This document shows, one piece after another, positions 53,275 to 61,950 of a DNA stretch of 64,000 bases. Each line of letters begins with the position of its first letter. Position 1 is the first letter of the stretch. The notes under the pieces were generated by a model. The model ran no database searches, was not told where the DNA came from, and saw only the letters and a program-made list of their open reading frames with translations. Source of the stretch: Archaeoglobus sp. (lineage in GTDB: Archaea; Halobacteriota; Archaeoglobi; Archaeoglobales; Archaeoglobaceae); NCBI GenBank assembly GCA_017656505.1, contig JACDNU010000008.1, positions 1-64,000 of the forward strand, given 5' to 3'. The position numbers and the translations under genes are program-made.

Positions 53275-55242
53275 CTACTTACCTTTGAACTCTGGTTTTC
53301 TCTTCTCAAAGAACGCTCTAACGCCTTCGATGACATCCTCCGTTGATGTTGCGATTCCGAAGTAAGCTGCCTCGATTGCCTGGCCAGCCTCAACAGGAAG
53401 CTCATAACCGTAGTTTATCGCATACTTCGCCATTCTGAGCGAGATTGGAGGTAGCTCGGCAAGAGCCTTTGCAAGGGCGTTTACCTCATCCCAGAAGTTC
53501 TCAGGATCCACGGCCTTATTCACCAGTCCAATCTGCTCAGCCTCATCGGCAGTGATTCTCTTGGCAAGCATTATCATCTCCTTCGCCTTTGCAAGCCCGA
53601 TTATCTTTGCCATTCTCTGTGTTCCTCCCCATCCGGGAATCAATCCGATGGCAATCTCCGTAAGACCAATTTTTCCGGCTTTCGACATTATTCTGAAGTC
53701 GCATGCCAAAGAAAGCTCGCATCCACCGCCGAAGGCGTAGCCGTTTATCGCAGCTATAACTGGCTTGGGGAACTTCTCGATCATTGTGAATACCTCGTTG
53801 CCCCTTGCAGAAACCATTGAAGAATTTGCAGGCTTGAGAGTTGAAGGATCAGCTAAAGCTTCTTGCAAATCGAAACCAGCTGAGAATGATTTGTCGCCAG
53901 CTCCTGTAATAATGAGGACTCTCACCTCGTCATCCTTCGCTAGCTGCTTTAAGGCAAGCTCCATCTCATCCAGCAGATCGAATGAAATCGCGTTAAGACG
54001 GTGAGGCCTGTTAAGGACGAGCTTTGCAATCTTGTTCTCGACATCTTTCTCGATGAGAATGTTCTTGAAGCTAACCTCGCCTTTGTAGCTGTAGAATCCT
54101 TCTCCGCTCTTCTTTCCGAGCTTTCCTTCTTTAACCATCTTGGTGAGCAATTCCGTAGGCTTGAGGACGTCGAGGCCCTTCTCCGCATGGAGCTCCTCGA
54201 GCTTCTTTGCAATGACATCCAAGCCGATCTCATCTCCAAGCTCACATGGCCCCTTCGGCATGTTCGTTCCGAGCTTCATCGCCAGATCGATTTCTTCTGC
54301 TGATGCCACGCCCATCTCTATCAAGCCTGAGGCTATGTTCACCATCGGAGCTATCAGCCTGAGAGCATCGTATTTGCCAGCGAGCTCCTCCGGGATCTCC
54401 GGCCTACCTTTCGACCAGTCATAGAAACCTTTTCCGGTTTTCATTCCGAGCTCTTTCTTCTCGATTTTTTCTTTAAGCACCTGAGCATTCGGAACCAAAC
54501 TCCACTGCTCTCCGCTGTGGTAGAGGATGTCAAGTCCGACGAAATCGCCTAACTCGATTGGCCCCATCGGGAAGGCATACTTGAACTTCATCGTCGCATC
54601 GATCTCCTCCTTGGTTGCAACCTTCCTGTCTACATCGTCTATTGCGAGAGCGAGATATGGGACGAGACACCTGTTAACTATGAATCCCTCAACATCCTTC
54701 TTCACCACGACAGGTGTCTTTCCTATGCTCTTCACGAAATTTACACCATATTCTATCGTTGAGTCAGCCGTAAGCTCTCCCTTTATCACCTCAACCAGCT
54801 GCATCACCGGCACAGGATTGAAGAAATGCAATCCCATGAACTTCTCCGGCCTGTCTGTTACCTTGGAGATCTCCGTGATGCTTAAGCCAGAGGTGTTCGT
54901 TGCAAAGATACAATCCGGCGAGGCGTACTGCTGAACCTCCTCAAACACCTTTTTCTTCAAATCAAGAATTTCTGGAACCGCTTCGATGACAAGCTCTGCC
55001 CCTTCGATGGCTTCCTTCATGTCGAGGGTGAAGTGAAGTCTGCTCAACACTTCCTTAGCTTTCTCCTCTTTCATTTTACCTTTTGACACGGCCTTATCGA
55101 GCATTTTCTGAATGTTCGCCAAAGCTTTATCGAGGAATTTCTGGTCGATATCTCTAACCCACACATCGTATCCCGCCAAAGCGCTCACATAGGCAATACC
55201 ATGCCCCATCGCCCCGGCACCAAGAACAGCAATCTTTTTCAT
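53275..55242 (-). CDS. Fused 3-hydroxyacyl-CoA dehydrogenase/enoyl-CoA hydratase
   Basis: A 655-residue bifunctional beta-oxidation enzyme. The dehydrogenase comes first: NAD motif AVLGAGAMGHGIAYVSA, HFFNPVPVMQLVEVIKG with the catalytic His, and two C-terminal 3HCDH modules to about residue 385. The hydratase follows: oxyanion loops GAGDKSFSAGFDL and INGYAFGGGCELSLACD, and the TEIAIGLIPGWGGTQRM block, giving both catalytic Glu. The order is opposite to bacterial FadB. It starts behind AACACCTCC read on the plus strand (GGAGGTG). The promoter carries two AACGAA copies. Confidence 0.95.
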   Translation of the reverse strand: MKKIAVLGAGAMGHGIAYVSALAGYDVWVRDIDQKFLDKALANIQKMLDKAVSKGKMKEEKAKEVLSRLHFTLDMKEAIEGAELVIEAVPEILDLKKKVFEEVQQYASPDCIFATNTSGLSITEISKVTDRPEKFMGLHFFNPVPVMQLVEVIKGELTADSTIEYGVNFVKSIGKTPVVVKKDVEGFIVNRCLVPYLALAIDDVDRKVATKEEIDATMKFKYAFPMGPIELGDFVGLDILYHSGEQWSLVPNAQVLKEKIEKKELGMKTGKGFYDWSKGRPEIPEELAGKYDALRLIAPMVNIASGLIEMGVASAEEIDLAMKLGTNMPKGPCELGDEIGLDVIAKKLEELHAEKGLDVLKPTELLTKMVKEGKLGKKSGEGFYSYKGEVSFKNILIEKDVENKIAKLVLNRPHRLNAISFDLLDEMELALKQLAKDDEVRVLIITGAGDKSFSAGFDLQEALADPSTLKPANSSMVSARGNEVFTMIEKFPKPVIAAINGYAFGGGCELSLACDFRIMSKAGKIGLTEIAIGLIPGWGGTQRMAKIIGLAKAKEMIMLAKRITADEAEQIGLVNKAVDPENFWDEVNALAKALAELPPISLRMAKYAINYGYELPVEAGQAIEAAYFGIATSTEDVIEGVRAFFEKRKPEFKGK

Positions 55243-55296
55243 TTTAACACCTCCATTTTAACTAAAACAAATTAAAAGATCAAGGTTTAAATTTTG

Positions 55297-55315
55297 TTCG
55301 TTATTTTTCGTTATT
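55297..55315 (-). promoter_or_regulatory. Tandem AATAACGAA element before the FadB-type gene
   Basis: On the minus strand the sequence reads AATAACGAAAAATAACGAA: two copies of AATAACGAA spaced 10 bp, 55-73 nt before the start codon. One of them is the 11-base ATAACGAAAAA element found in two other promoters. Confidence 0.5.
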
Positions 55316-55418
55316 CCCCATTTTTTCTCATTTTAATTTCTCATTTTATTTTTCCCTCTTACACTATTACACCACTTGCTCCACCTGTTCCACCCGTTCC
55401 AATCACAGCACTCTGCGG

Positions 55419-55910
55419 TTATTCCTCTGGAACGAGCTCGTACATGAAGTAGCCCTCTTTCCTCTTCGATATCTCAAGCCTGACCTTCATCCCTGGTTTT
55501 GCTTTCCTCGGATCACCTTTAAGCCAGGCTGTGATCCTAGGCCCTTCAGCAAGCTTTGCTATCGCAACTGTGTATGGCTCGTACTCCCCGAAGGAAGGTG
55601 GTTTCACGAAGATAACTGTTAGAGTTTCAAGTGTGGCCTCTCTCGATAGCTCAACCCACTCCATATCACTGATTCTGCAGCTCGGGCAGTCGCGCTGGGG
55701 AGGGAAGAAAAGCCTTCCGCACTGCTTGCATTTTGTTGTAACAAGCTTCCCCTCTTTTAATCCCTCGAAGAACGGTTTGATGTTCTCAATGGAGATGACG
55801 TATCTTAGATCGAGTTCTCTGAGATCCAGCCATTGCAAGGCTCCAGATCTTTCATCGGTCATGATTGGAAGCCCGAACTCCTTAATCTGCTTTTCAATAA
55901 CTTCTTTCAT
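55419..55910 (-). CDS. DUF35 OB-fold/zinc-ribbon protein, second copy
   Basis: A 163-residue partner of the second thiolase. The zinc ribbon is CKQCGRLFFPPQRDCPSC (about residues 55-72), then the OB fold with SREATLETLTVIFVKPPSF and TVAIAKLAEGPRITAWL. The ATG at 55910 follows GAGGGGTG and lies 11 nt after the thiolase stop; a GTG at 55925 is possible. The N-terminal region of about 40 residues is longer than in the first copy. Confidence 0.9.
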   Translation of the reverse strand: MKEVIEKQIKEFGLPIMTDERSGALQWLDLRELDLRYVISIENIKPFFEGLKEGKLVTTKCKQCGRLFFPPQRDCPSCRISDMEWVELSREATLETLTVIFVKPPSFGEYEPYTVAIAKLAEGPRITAWLKGDPRKAKPGMKVRLEISKRKEGYFMYELVPEE

Positions 55911-55921
55911 CTTATCACCCC

Positions 55922-57118
55922 TCACTTCTTTAGCTTTTCAAGTCCATAGATAGTTACGTAGGTGTAATGCCCTGTGCCGCCAACATTGTGGGCAAGCCAT
56001 CTGCCCTTCACTATATCCGCCTGCCTTCCTGCCTCAGCTTGGCTTAGAAGTTGCTTGTAAGCTTCAACCGCCTGGCTGACTCCTGTAGCACCAATAGGAT
56101 GACCCTTTGCCTTCAAACCGCCATCGGTGTTAACCGGGATCAAACCTCCGAGATAGGTTTGTTCATCTCTGATTAGCTTTACACCCTCTCCCGGCTTTGC
56201 AAATCTCAGATCTTCATATGCTATGATCTCAGGGGCTGTGAAACAGTCATGGACATTTGCTCCGTCCAAGTACTTGTATGGAGCGTCCATATCAATTCCA
56301 GCCTTCTTGTAGGCGATTTCAGCTGCATATCTGGCCGATTCCAGAGACGTGAATGAGTCTCTCTTGCTAAGATTCGCTGTCCCTGTTCCAACCCCTTGGC
56401 TGTGAATCCATATCTTGTTTTCAGCATCCTTCGCGAACTCCTCGCTCGCAAGAATTACCGCAGCACTTCCATCCGTTATCGGGCTGCAGTCGAAGAGCTT
56501 GAACGGCCAGGCAACGTACTTCGGCTCCATTACCTTCTCAAGCGTCACCTCTTTCTGGAACTGAGCGTACGGATTTTTGGCTCCGTAGTAATGGTTTTTC
56601 ACCGCAACTCTTGCAAAATCCTCCTCGGTTGCTCCATACTTCGCCATGTAGGCTGTTGCATGCAAAGCGTAATAACCCGGGAAAGTCAGGCCGAAATTCT
56701 CAAATTCCCAGAAGTAGTTGCCGAATCTGCCTATAAGCTCGATTACTGTTGGGTTTTGTGACTCCCTCATTTTTTCTATACCAAGGATTAGCACGACATC
56801 TGCCTCACCGCTTTTTATCGCAGTGTAACCGACTCTTATTGCAGCATTTCCCGTAGCGCATGCAGCCTCAACCCTCATCGAACCTTTAGGTGATAAATCT
56901 GCATACTCTGCCATCAATGCTGGCAATGCAGCTTCACTGCTCCATATTCCTGCATTTCCAACCACGAAGAAGTCGATATCCTTCTGATCCACATTAGCGC
57001 TATCCAATGCTGGTTTTATTGATTCCCATGCGAGCTCGGGAATGTTGACATCCCTTCTTTCGCCAAATTTTGAATGCCCGACACCAATAATAGCCACATT
57101 TTCAGACATACACTTCAT
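55922..57118 (-). CDS. Thiolase family protein, second copy
   Basis: A 398-residue thiolase of the same DUF35-dependent group. The nucleophilic Cys is in VEAACATGNAAIRV (about residue 88), and NVHDCFTAPEI, KGHPIGATG and HNVGGTGHYT carry the other active-site residues. It is in one transcript with DUF35. The TATA box and the ATAACGAAAAA element lie directly upstream, so the transcript probably starts near ATG 57109 or 57118. It is divergent from acyl-CoA dehydrogenase. Confidence 0.92.
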   Translation of the reverse strand: MKCMSENVAIIGVGHSKFGERRDVNIPELAWESIKPALDSANVDQKDIDFFVVGNAGIWSSEAALPALMAEYADLSPKGSMRVEAACATGNAAIRVGYTAIKSGEADVVLILGIEKMRESQNPTVIELIGRFGNYFWEFENFGLTFPGYYALHATAYMAKYGATEEDFARVAVKNHYYGAKNPYAQFQKEVTLEKVMEPKYVAWPFKLFDCSPITDGSAAVILASEEFAKDAENKIWIHSQGVGTGTANLSKRDSFTSLESARYAAEIAYKKAGIDMDAPYKYLDGANVHDCFTAPEIIAYEDLRFAKPGEGVKLIRDEQTYLGGLIPVNTDGGLKAKGHPIGATGVSQAVEAYKQLLSQAEAGRQADIVKGRWLAHNVGGTGHYTYVTIYGLEKLKK

Positions 57119-57123
57119 ACTAA

Positions 57124-57134
57124 TTTTTCGTTAT
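57124..57134 (-). promoter_or_regulatory. ATAACGAAAAA element joined to the thiolase TATA box
   Basis: On the minus strand the sequence is CTTATATAACGAAAAATT. The TATA box and the 11-base element overlap, a few bases before the thiolase start. Confidence 0.5.
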
Positions 57135-57201
57135 ATAAGTCTTTCTCGAATTCTACGCTTTTAAAACGGAATCAGGTTTAAGAAAATATCACAAAGCGAA
57201 A

Positions 57202-57226
57202 AATTCGTCATTATTTTTAACGAATT
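57202..57226. promoter_or_regulatory. Inverted repeat between thiolase and acyl-CoA dehydrogenase
   Basis: AATTCGT, an 11-base AT-rich centre and ACGAATT form a perfect 7-bp inverted repeat in the divergent spacer. It contains TAACGAA, the core of the shared element. Confidence 0.45.
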
Positions 57227-57297
57227 GCAAATTGGAAGTATATAAGCTTTTCTTTAACCAATCAACTTTTTCCCGAATATTATTTAAAACAAAAGAA

Positions 57298-57306
57298 TTT
57301 TATACT
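57298..57306 (+). promoter_or_regulatory. TATA box of acyl-CoA dehydrogenase
   Basis: TTTTATACT lies 30-38 nt before ATG 57336, which has GGGGGGA as its ribosome-binding site (57324-57330). Confidence 0.5.
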
Positions 57307-57335
57307 CTCCTGTTAACATAAGCGGGGGGATAAAG

Positions 57336-58496
57336 ATGGTGGACTTTACTTTTACAGAAGAACAGGAAGATATTAGGAGGGCTGCTAAAGAGTTTGCTGA
57401 GAAGGAATTCACACAGGAGCTTGCCATGGAGTGTGATCGCGAGGAAAAATATCCGAGAGAGCTCGTAAAAAAATGCGCAGAACTTGGCTTCCATGCTGTA
57501 GCGATTCCTGAGGAGTATGGTGGTGGTGGTTACGGCCCGATAGAGCAGATGATCGTGATGGAGGAATTCTCAGCCGTAAATCCCGGCTTAGCCATTGCTT
57601 GCTTAACTCCAATCTTTGGGGTTGAAATCTTGCTAAACCATGGAAGCGAAGAACAGAAGGAAAATTGGATTCCAAAGCTTTGTAGTGGAGAAGCGATCAT
57701 GGGAATGGCCAATACAGAGCCTGACGCGGGCAGTGATGCTGCAAGCATAAAAACGAAAGCAACGCTCGATGGAGACGAGTGGGTTTTGAATGGCACGAAG
57801 CAATTCATAACTAATGGCACAGTTGCGGACTTCATTTTGGTTACGGCGAAAACCAAGGAACTTGAATGGAAAGACAGGCATAAAGCGATAACCTACTTCC
57901 TCGTTGAAACCGATAGGGAAGGATTTAAAGCTACGAAGATCACTGGAAAGCTCGGAATAAGGGCGAGCGATACTGCAGAGATATCGCTCTCGAACGTTAG
58001 AGTGCCAAAAGGCAATATGGTTGGTGAGGAAGGCAAAGGTTTCTACTACATGATGGAATTTTTCGACATCACCAGGGTTTGGGTTGCGGCTCAGGCTGTT
58101 GGTATTGCAAGGGGGGCTTTAAAGCTAGCTGCAGACTACGTAAAACAAAGAAAGGCTTTTGGAGTTCCTTTGGCATCCTTCCAGTACATTCAATTCCGGC
58201 TGGCTGAATTGGCAACGAAAATCGAGGCGGCAAGAACACTCACTTATAGGGCAGCGGCCATCCAAGTTGAGCAGGGCAAGCCGGACAGCATGCTCTCCTC
58301 GATGGCTAAATGGTATGCCGGAGAGGTTGCCGTCGAGACTTGCGACTGGGCGTTGCAATTCCATGGCGGTTATGGTTACATAGACGAGTATCCGATAAAT
58401 CAGTTCTACAGAGATGCGAAGATAACTGAAATCTACGAGGGAGCCAAAGAGATTGAGAAGCTTATTGTTGCCAGACACATTCTGGGGGTTAAATAG
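57336..58496 (+). CDS. Acyl-CoA dehydrogenase
   Basis: A 386-residue FAD enzyme for the first step of beta-oxidation. The start is FTEEQEDIRRAAKEFAEKEF, with MGMANTEPDAGSDAASIKTKA and WVLNGTKQFITNGTVADF for the FAD and substrate, GYIDEYPINQFYRDAKITEIYEGA with the catalytic Glu (about residue 370), and the final IEKLIVARHILG. It is a short- or medium-chain type. Electrons would pass to the ETF encoded at 51474-53170. It faces the thiolase gene and probably shares its control. Confidence 0.95.
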   Translation: MVDFTFTEEQEDIRRAAKEFAEKEFTQELAMECDREEKYPRELVKKCAELGFHAVAIPEEYGGGGYGPIEQMIVMEEFSAVNPGLAIACLTPIFGVEILLNHGSEEQKENWIPKLCSGEAIMGMANTEPDAGSDAASIKTKATLDGDEWVLNGTKQFITNGTVADFILVTAKTKELEWKDRHKAITYFLVETDREGFKATKITGKLGIRASDTAEISLSNVRVPKGNMVGEEGKGFYYMMEFFDITRVWVAAQAVGIARGALKLAADYVKQRKAFGVPLASFQYIQFRLAELATKIEAARTLTYRAAAIQVEQGKPDSMLSSMAKWYAGEVAVETCDWALQFHGGYGYIDEYPINQFYRDAKITEIYEGAKEIEKLIVARHILGVK

Positions 58497-58760
58497 TTGA
58501 TTAAATAGTTGAAAAAGTTGAATGGTTTTTACGGGTTGAAATGGTTGAAAATAAGAAGGCGAAAAACTGACTAATTTTGATTTTTAATGATTTTTATTTC
58601 TTTTTTTTACTAATACTAGCCTACCTGACATTTTTGGGCGAATACGCATAATTTCAATTTAGATTAGAGTAGAATGGATGTATGTTCTCTGAGTAACTCT
58701 TTTTATTCTTTTTACCCACCCATGGGCAACCTTTTTTTAACCACCTCTCAATTAAACCTC
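58497..58760. other. Spacer with repeated stop region
   Basis: The region begins with a tandem repeat of TTAAATAGTTGA that starts within the last codon of acyl-CoA dehydrogenase (about 58490-58513). The rest is AT rich. I see no gene. Confidence 0.4.
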
Positions 58761-60068
58761 ATGCTTGACATTCTGAAGGCTGAAGCGAGGAAGGCAGCAG
58801 AACTAATAAAAAGCCATGACTTTATCCGGATATTCACCCATTACGATGTTGATGGAATTTCATCTGCAGCAATTCTTGCGAAATCCCTGTTAAGGATCGA
58901 TAAGAGATTCCATCTCAGCTTTCTTAATGGGTTGAATAATGGAAATCTTGATTATGAAAAGGATGAGCTCACGGTTTTCCTTGACATGGGCAGCGGTTAT
59001 CCTGATGTTGTATCAGAGGTTAATTCAGACGTTCTCATTATAGATCATCACTTCCCGATGGGGAAGATCAACCCGGCAAAAAAGTTAGTGCATGTTAATC
59101 CGCATTTAGCTGGATTAGATGGATCTTTTGAACTCTCTGCAAGTGGAACGGCTTACGTTGTTGCGAATCAGCTTGGAAAGAATAAGGATTTGGTTGGAAT
59201 CGCTTTGGCTGGTATCATTGGTGATAAGCAGAAAATAAAAGGCGGTAATGCTGAGATAGTCAGGGAGGGAGTAGCAGAAGGATACATCGAGGAAAAGAAG
59301 GGGCTTTTGATCTATTCTGGAAAGCTTAGAGAGGTATTGCAGATCTCAGTAGAACCTTATCTAGACTTTTACAAAAAAGAGGACGAGCTGGAGGAGTTTT
59401 TGGAAAAAGCGGGATTGGATGGTGATGCTGAGATTGATAACTTAAGCGAGGAAGATTTAAGGCGACTTTCTGACGCTATAGTGCTGAGAATCCTTGAGAT
59501 TGGTGGGAGTGAAGAAGTCATACAGGATTTTCTTGGGAAAAGATATCTGCTAAAAGCTGAACTCGTCCAGAACGCTTTAACTCTCACCGACGTTGTGAAC
59601 TCCTGCGGCAGGGTTTCAGCCTTTAGCATCGGCTTTGGAATTTGTATGCGAGATGAGAAGTTTTTGGAAAGAGGCTTTGAAATCTGGAGAAAGTTCCAGA
59701 CAGAGCTCTTGGAAGAGATCAGGAAGAGAAGGGAGGAAGTTAAAGAAGCTGAGTGCATAAGGTATCTTGTGATGGATGATGCCCCAACCACGGGTCCGAT
59801 TGCAACCATACTTTCCCGCTATCTTTTTAGCGACAAACCGTTCGTGGCGGTTAATATAAAAAAAGATGTTGCTAAAGTCTCTTCGAGAACCACGATGAGC
59901 CTTTCTGAGCTCATAGATCTGGGAATGATTATGCACGAAGCGGCAAAAAAGGTAGGAGGGAGAGGAGGAGGGCATAGGGTGGCTGCTGGAGCAAATCTCC
60001 CTCCTGCCAAAGTGGATGAGTTCGTAAGGGAGGTTGATAGACTTTGCTGCAAGGCCATGGGGAGGTAA
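58761..60068 (+). CDS. Archaeal RecJ-like DHH nuclease
   Basis: A DHH-family phosphoesterase, archaeal RecJ type (GAN-like), 435 residues from ATG 58761. The motif FTHYDVDGISSAAILAKSLLR is motif I, LIIDHHFPMG gives the DHH, and GGRGGGHRVAAGANL is the DHHA1 end. Such nucleases work with the GINS/MCM replication machinery or in RNA decay. An ATG at 58674 would add 29 residues without homology signs, so the inner start is preferred although no ribosome-binding site is visible. Pcc1 overlaps its 3' end. Confidence 0.87.
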   Translation: MLDILKAEARKAAELIKSHDFIRIFTHYDVDGISSAAILAKSLLRIDKRFHLSFLNGLNNGNLDYEKDELTVFLDMGSGYPDVVSEVNSDVLIIDHHFPMGKINPAKKLVHVNPHLAGLDGSFELSASGTAYVVANQLGKNKDLVGIALAGIIGDKQKIKGGNAEIVREGVAEGYIEEKKGLLIYSGKLREVLQISVEPYLDFYKKEDELEEFLEKAGLDGDAEIDNLSEEDLRRLSDAIVLRILEIGGSEEVIQDFLGKRYLLKAELVQNALTLTDVVNSCGRVSAFSIGFGICMRDEKFLERGFEIWRKFQTELLEEIRKRREEVKEAECIRYLVMDDAPTTGPIATILSRYLFSDKPFVAVNIKKDVAKVSSRTTMSLSELIDLGMIMHEAAKKVGGRGGGHRVAAGANLPPAKVDEFVREVDRLCCKAMGR

Positions 60069-60328
60069 GGATAAAGCAGAAAATTGAATCTGCTAGAATA
60101 ATAGCAGCCGCTTTAAAGCCGGACGATACCGAATGGAGTGAGGCAAGGGCTGAGGATAGCGGGTTAGTCCTCGAAGTGGAAACTTCAAAGCCGGGAGCGA
60201 TGCTGAATGCTTATGATGATTACTTTCTTAATCTAATTGCTGCCCATGCTGTGCTTGAGGCTGCAGAAAGATTTGTGGAAAAATTTGTAGAAAAGCAAGA
60301 TAAAATAACCAATGAAAAGGTGAAATAA
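60044..60328 (+). CDS. pcc1: KEOPS complex subunit Pcc1
   Basis: A 94-residue dimeric subunit of the KEOPS complex that makes t6A37 in tRNAs. The domain has EVRIKQKIESARIIAAALKPDD and LVLEVETSKPGAMLNAYDDYFLNLIAAHAVLE, the typical LAGxLY-like Pcc1 pattern with a long helix. There is no ATG: the reading frame starts at TTG 60044 behind AGGTTGA, inside the 3' end of the RecJ-like gene by 25 nt. Its stop overlaps the next ATG by one base. The other KEOPS subunits are not in the window. Confidence 0.88.
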   Translation: MLQGHGEVRIKQKIESARIIAAALKPDDTEWSEARAEDSGLVLEVETSKPGAMLNAYDDYFLNLIAAHAVLEAAERFVEKFVEKQDKITNEKVK

Positions 60329-60912
60329 TGAAACAGTTCTTTTACTGCGAGATTTGTGGGGAGGAAACGCCCCACAAGCTGATAAGAGAGAAAACTCATC
60401 TTTACATGTGCGAAGAGTGTGGAAACTATGCAAACTTCCCCCCTGAGAAGGAGATCGTGGTTAATGCGATAATCAGCTTCGAGGGAGAGTCTGAGAGGGG
60501 GAAAGTCAGGCTGAAGGAGAGCGAGGAAATCGAGAAGGGGGATGAATTTATTGTGGAGACTGATTCTGGCTTTAGGATTGGAGAGGTTACCTCTATCGAA
60601 CTTCTGAATGATAAAAGAAGCGAAACAGCCAATGCGAAGCAAATAAAGACTATATGGCTTCGTGATACCGGAGAGGTTGGTGTAAGAATAAGTTTGCACA
60701 AAAGGGCGATCACAACTCCTGTAACGATCTACGTGCCGGGGGAAACTGAGTTTACCGTTGGAGAGGAACTCGAATTCGGAAACAAGAGATACAGAATTAC
60801 GAAGATAAAAGTGAGGGAGGGAAAGGTTCTGGATAGGAAAGGGGATTCGATCAAGGCCAAGAACATAAGAAGGGTTTATGCAAAGTTCGAAGGAAAAATA
60901 AAAGGGAAATAG
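60328..60912 (+). CDS. HVO_0476-family zinc finger protein
   Basis: A 194-residue protein with an N-terminal zinc ribbon (CEICGEE ... CEECGNYA), a middle beta region and a basic C-terminus ending GKIKGK. It matches archaeal proteins annotated as HVO_0476 family zinc finger, with the conserved KTIWLRDTGEVGVRISLHKRAITTP stretch. The function is unknown; the basic end suggests nucleic acid or ribosome binding. It shares one base with the end of pcc1. Confidence 0.82.
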   Translation: MKQFFYCEICGEETPHKLIREKTHLYMCEECGNYANFPPEKEIVVNAIISFEGESERGKVRLKESEEIEKGDEFIVETDSGFRIGEVTSIELLNDKRSETANAKQIKTIWLRDTGEVGVRISLHKRAITTPVTIYVPGETEFTVGEELEFGNKRYRITKIKVREGKVLDRKGDSIKAKNIRRVYAKFEGKIKGK

Positions 60913-60936
60913 AGAAAGAAATAAGGAGTTAAGATT

Positions 60937-61941
60937 TTGGATGGCGGCATGGCAGCGAGAAAACCTTTGAGACTGCGGGATTTCGTAAAAGCAAAGGACT
61001 GCTTCTTTTCTGTTGTCGGCTACGACCATAGCATGGGCATAAAGTCTTTCTTGAGGTATATCCCGTCTGCTGACGGTGATCGCGAACGAAAAGGTTTGAA
61101 ATACAAAAAACTCATGCATGAGGCAGCGGTAAGGCACGCTTTGGAAAGGGATTTGTTTTACAATAAAGAGCTCGGAATATTTCTTATCCCACCTAATGAA
61201 GTTCAAGAGGTTTACAAGCCAGAAGAAAGGATATCTGATCTCTTGAAGGGAAAATTTGAGGATGACGAGCTGAGAAAAATCGTTGATTTTTTTGGAAGTA
61301 TTCCGGCTGAAAAAATGGGAGTAACTGGATCGAGGCTTATAGGCCTTAAGGCAGAGGAGAGCGATGTTGATTTTGTTATGTATGGAAGGTACTGGTTTGT
61401 TGGGAGAAACAAGATAAGAAGCGGAATTGAAAGGAAAAAGCTCTCGGAACCTTCGAGCGATATGTGGGATTTCATATATAAAAAAAGGAAGGTAACGCTT
61501 CCTTATGATATATTTCTGGTTCATGAAAAGAGAAAGTACCACAGAGCCGTTCTCGGCTCGACTTACTTCGATCTGCTTTATGTTAGAGATTATGATGAAA
61601 TCGATAGACAAATTCCGGAGTGGAGAGGAAAGCGGGTTGGAAAAACAATAATTCAGGCTGAGGTAATCGATGATAGCTTAACCTTCGACTACCCCGCTTA
61701 CTTCCCTTTGAAAAGCAAAAAGGTAAAAGCGATTCTCTGCTTCACGCATACTTTCGTTGGCCAGGCTTTGAAGGGCGAGAGAATTGAAGCGAGAGGATAT
61801 GTGGAGGAGATAGGGGGAGAAAGATATTTGGTTGTTGGAACCTCGAGAGAGGTTGCGGATGAGTACATAGTTTCCTTAAATTTAATTGAGGATAAATCTC
61901 TCGTGGATGAGTATCTCAGGTGGAAAAAATCGTTAGCATAG
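60937..61941 (+). CDS. Archaeal nucleotidyltransferase-fold protein
   Basis: A 334-residue archaeal protein, COG1665-like. The motif VTGSRLIGLKAEESDVDFVMYG (about residues 126-146) is a GS...DxDF nucleotidyltransferase site, followed by a basic region. The N-terminus has RLRDFVKAKDCFFSVVGYDH. The C-terminal domain resembles an RNA-binding OB-like fold (RGYVEEIGGERYLVVGT). Substrate unknown, perhaps tRNA or nucleotide. The start is TTG 60937 or ATG 60949, with AAGGAG upstream. Confidence 0.8.
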   Translation: MDGGMAARKPLRLRDFVKAKDCFFSVVGYDHSMGIKSFLRYIPSADGDRERKGLKYKKLMHEAAVRHALERDLFYNKELGIFLIPPNEVQEVYKPEERISDLLKGKFEDDELRKIVDFFGSIPAEKMGVTGSRLIGLKAEESDVDFVMYGRYWFVGRNKIRSGIERKKLSEPSSDMWDFIYKKRKVTLPYDIFLVHEKRKYHRAVLGSTYFDLLYVRDYDEIDRQIPEWRGKRVGKTIIQAEVIDDSLTFDYPAYFPLKSKKVKAILCFTHTFVGQALKGERIEARGYVEEIGGERYLVVGTSREVADEYIVSLNLIEDKSLVDEYLRWKKSLA

Positions 61942-61950
61942 GTGGAAAAA

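Noticed and set aside
60220-61611. A 463-codon reading frame on the minus strand
   Set aside because: It lies antisense across pcc1, the HVO_0476-like and the nucleotidyltransferase genes, all with clear family motifs. Its product is rich in Phe, Ser, Leu and Tyr with no recognisable domain, as expected from a shadow frame.
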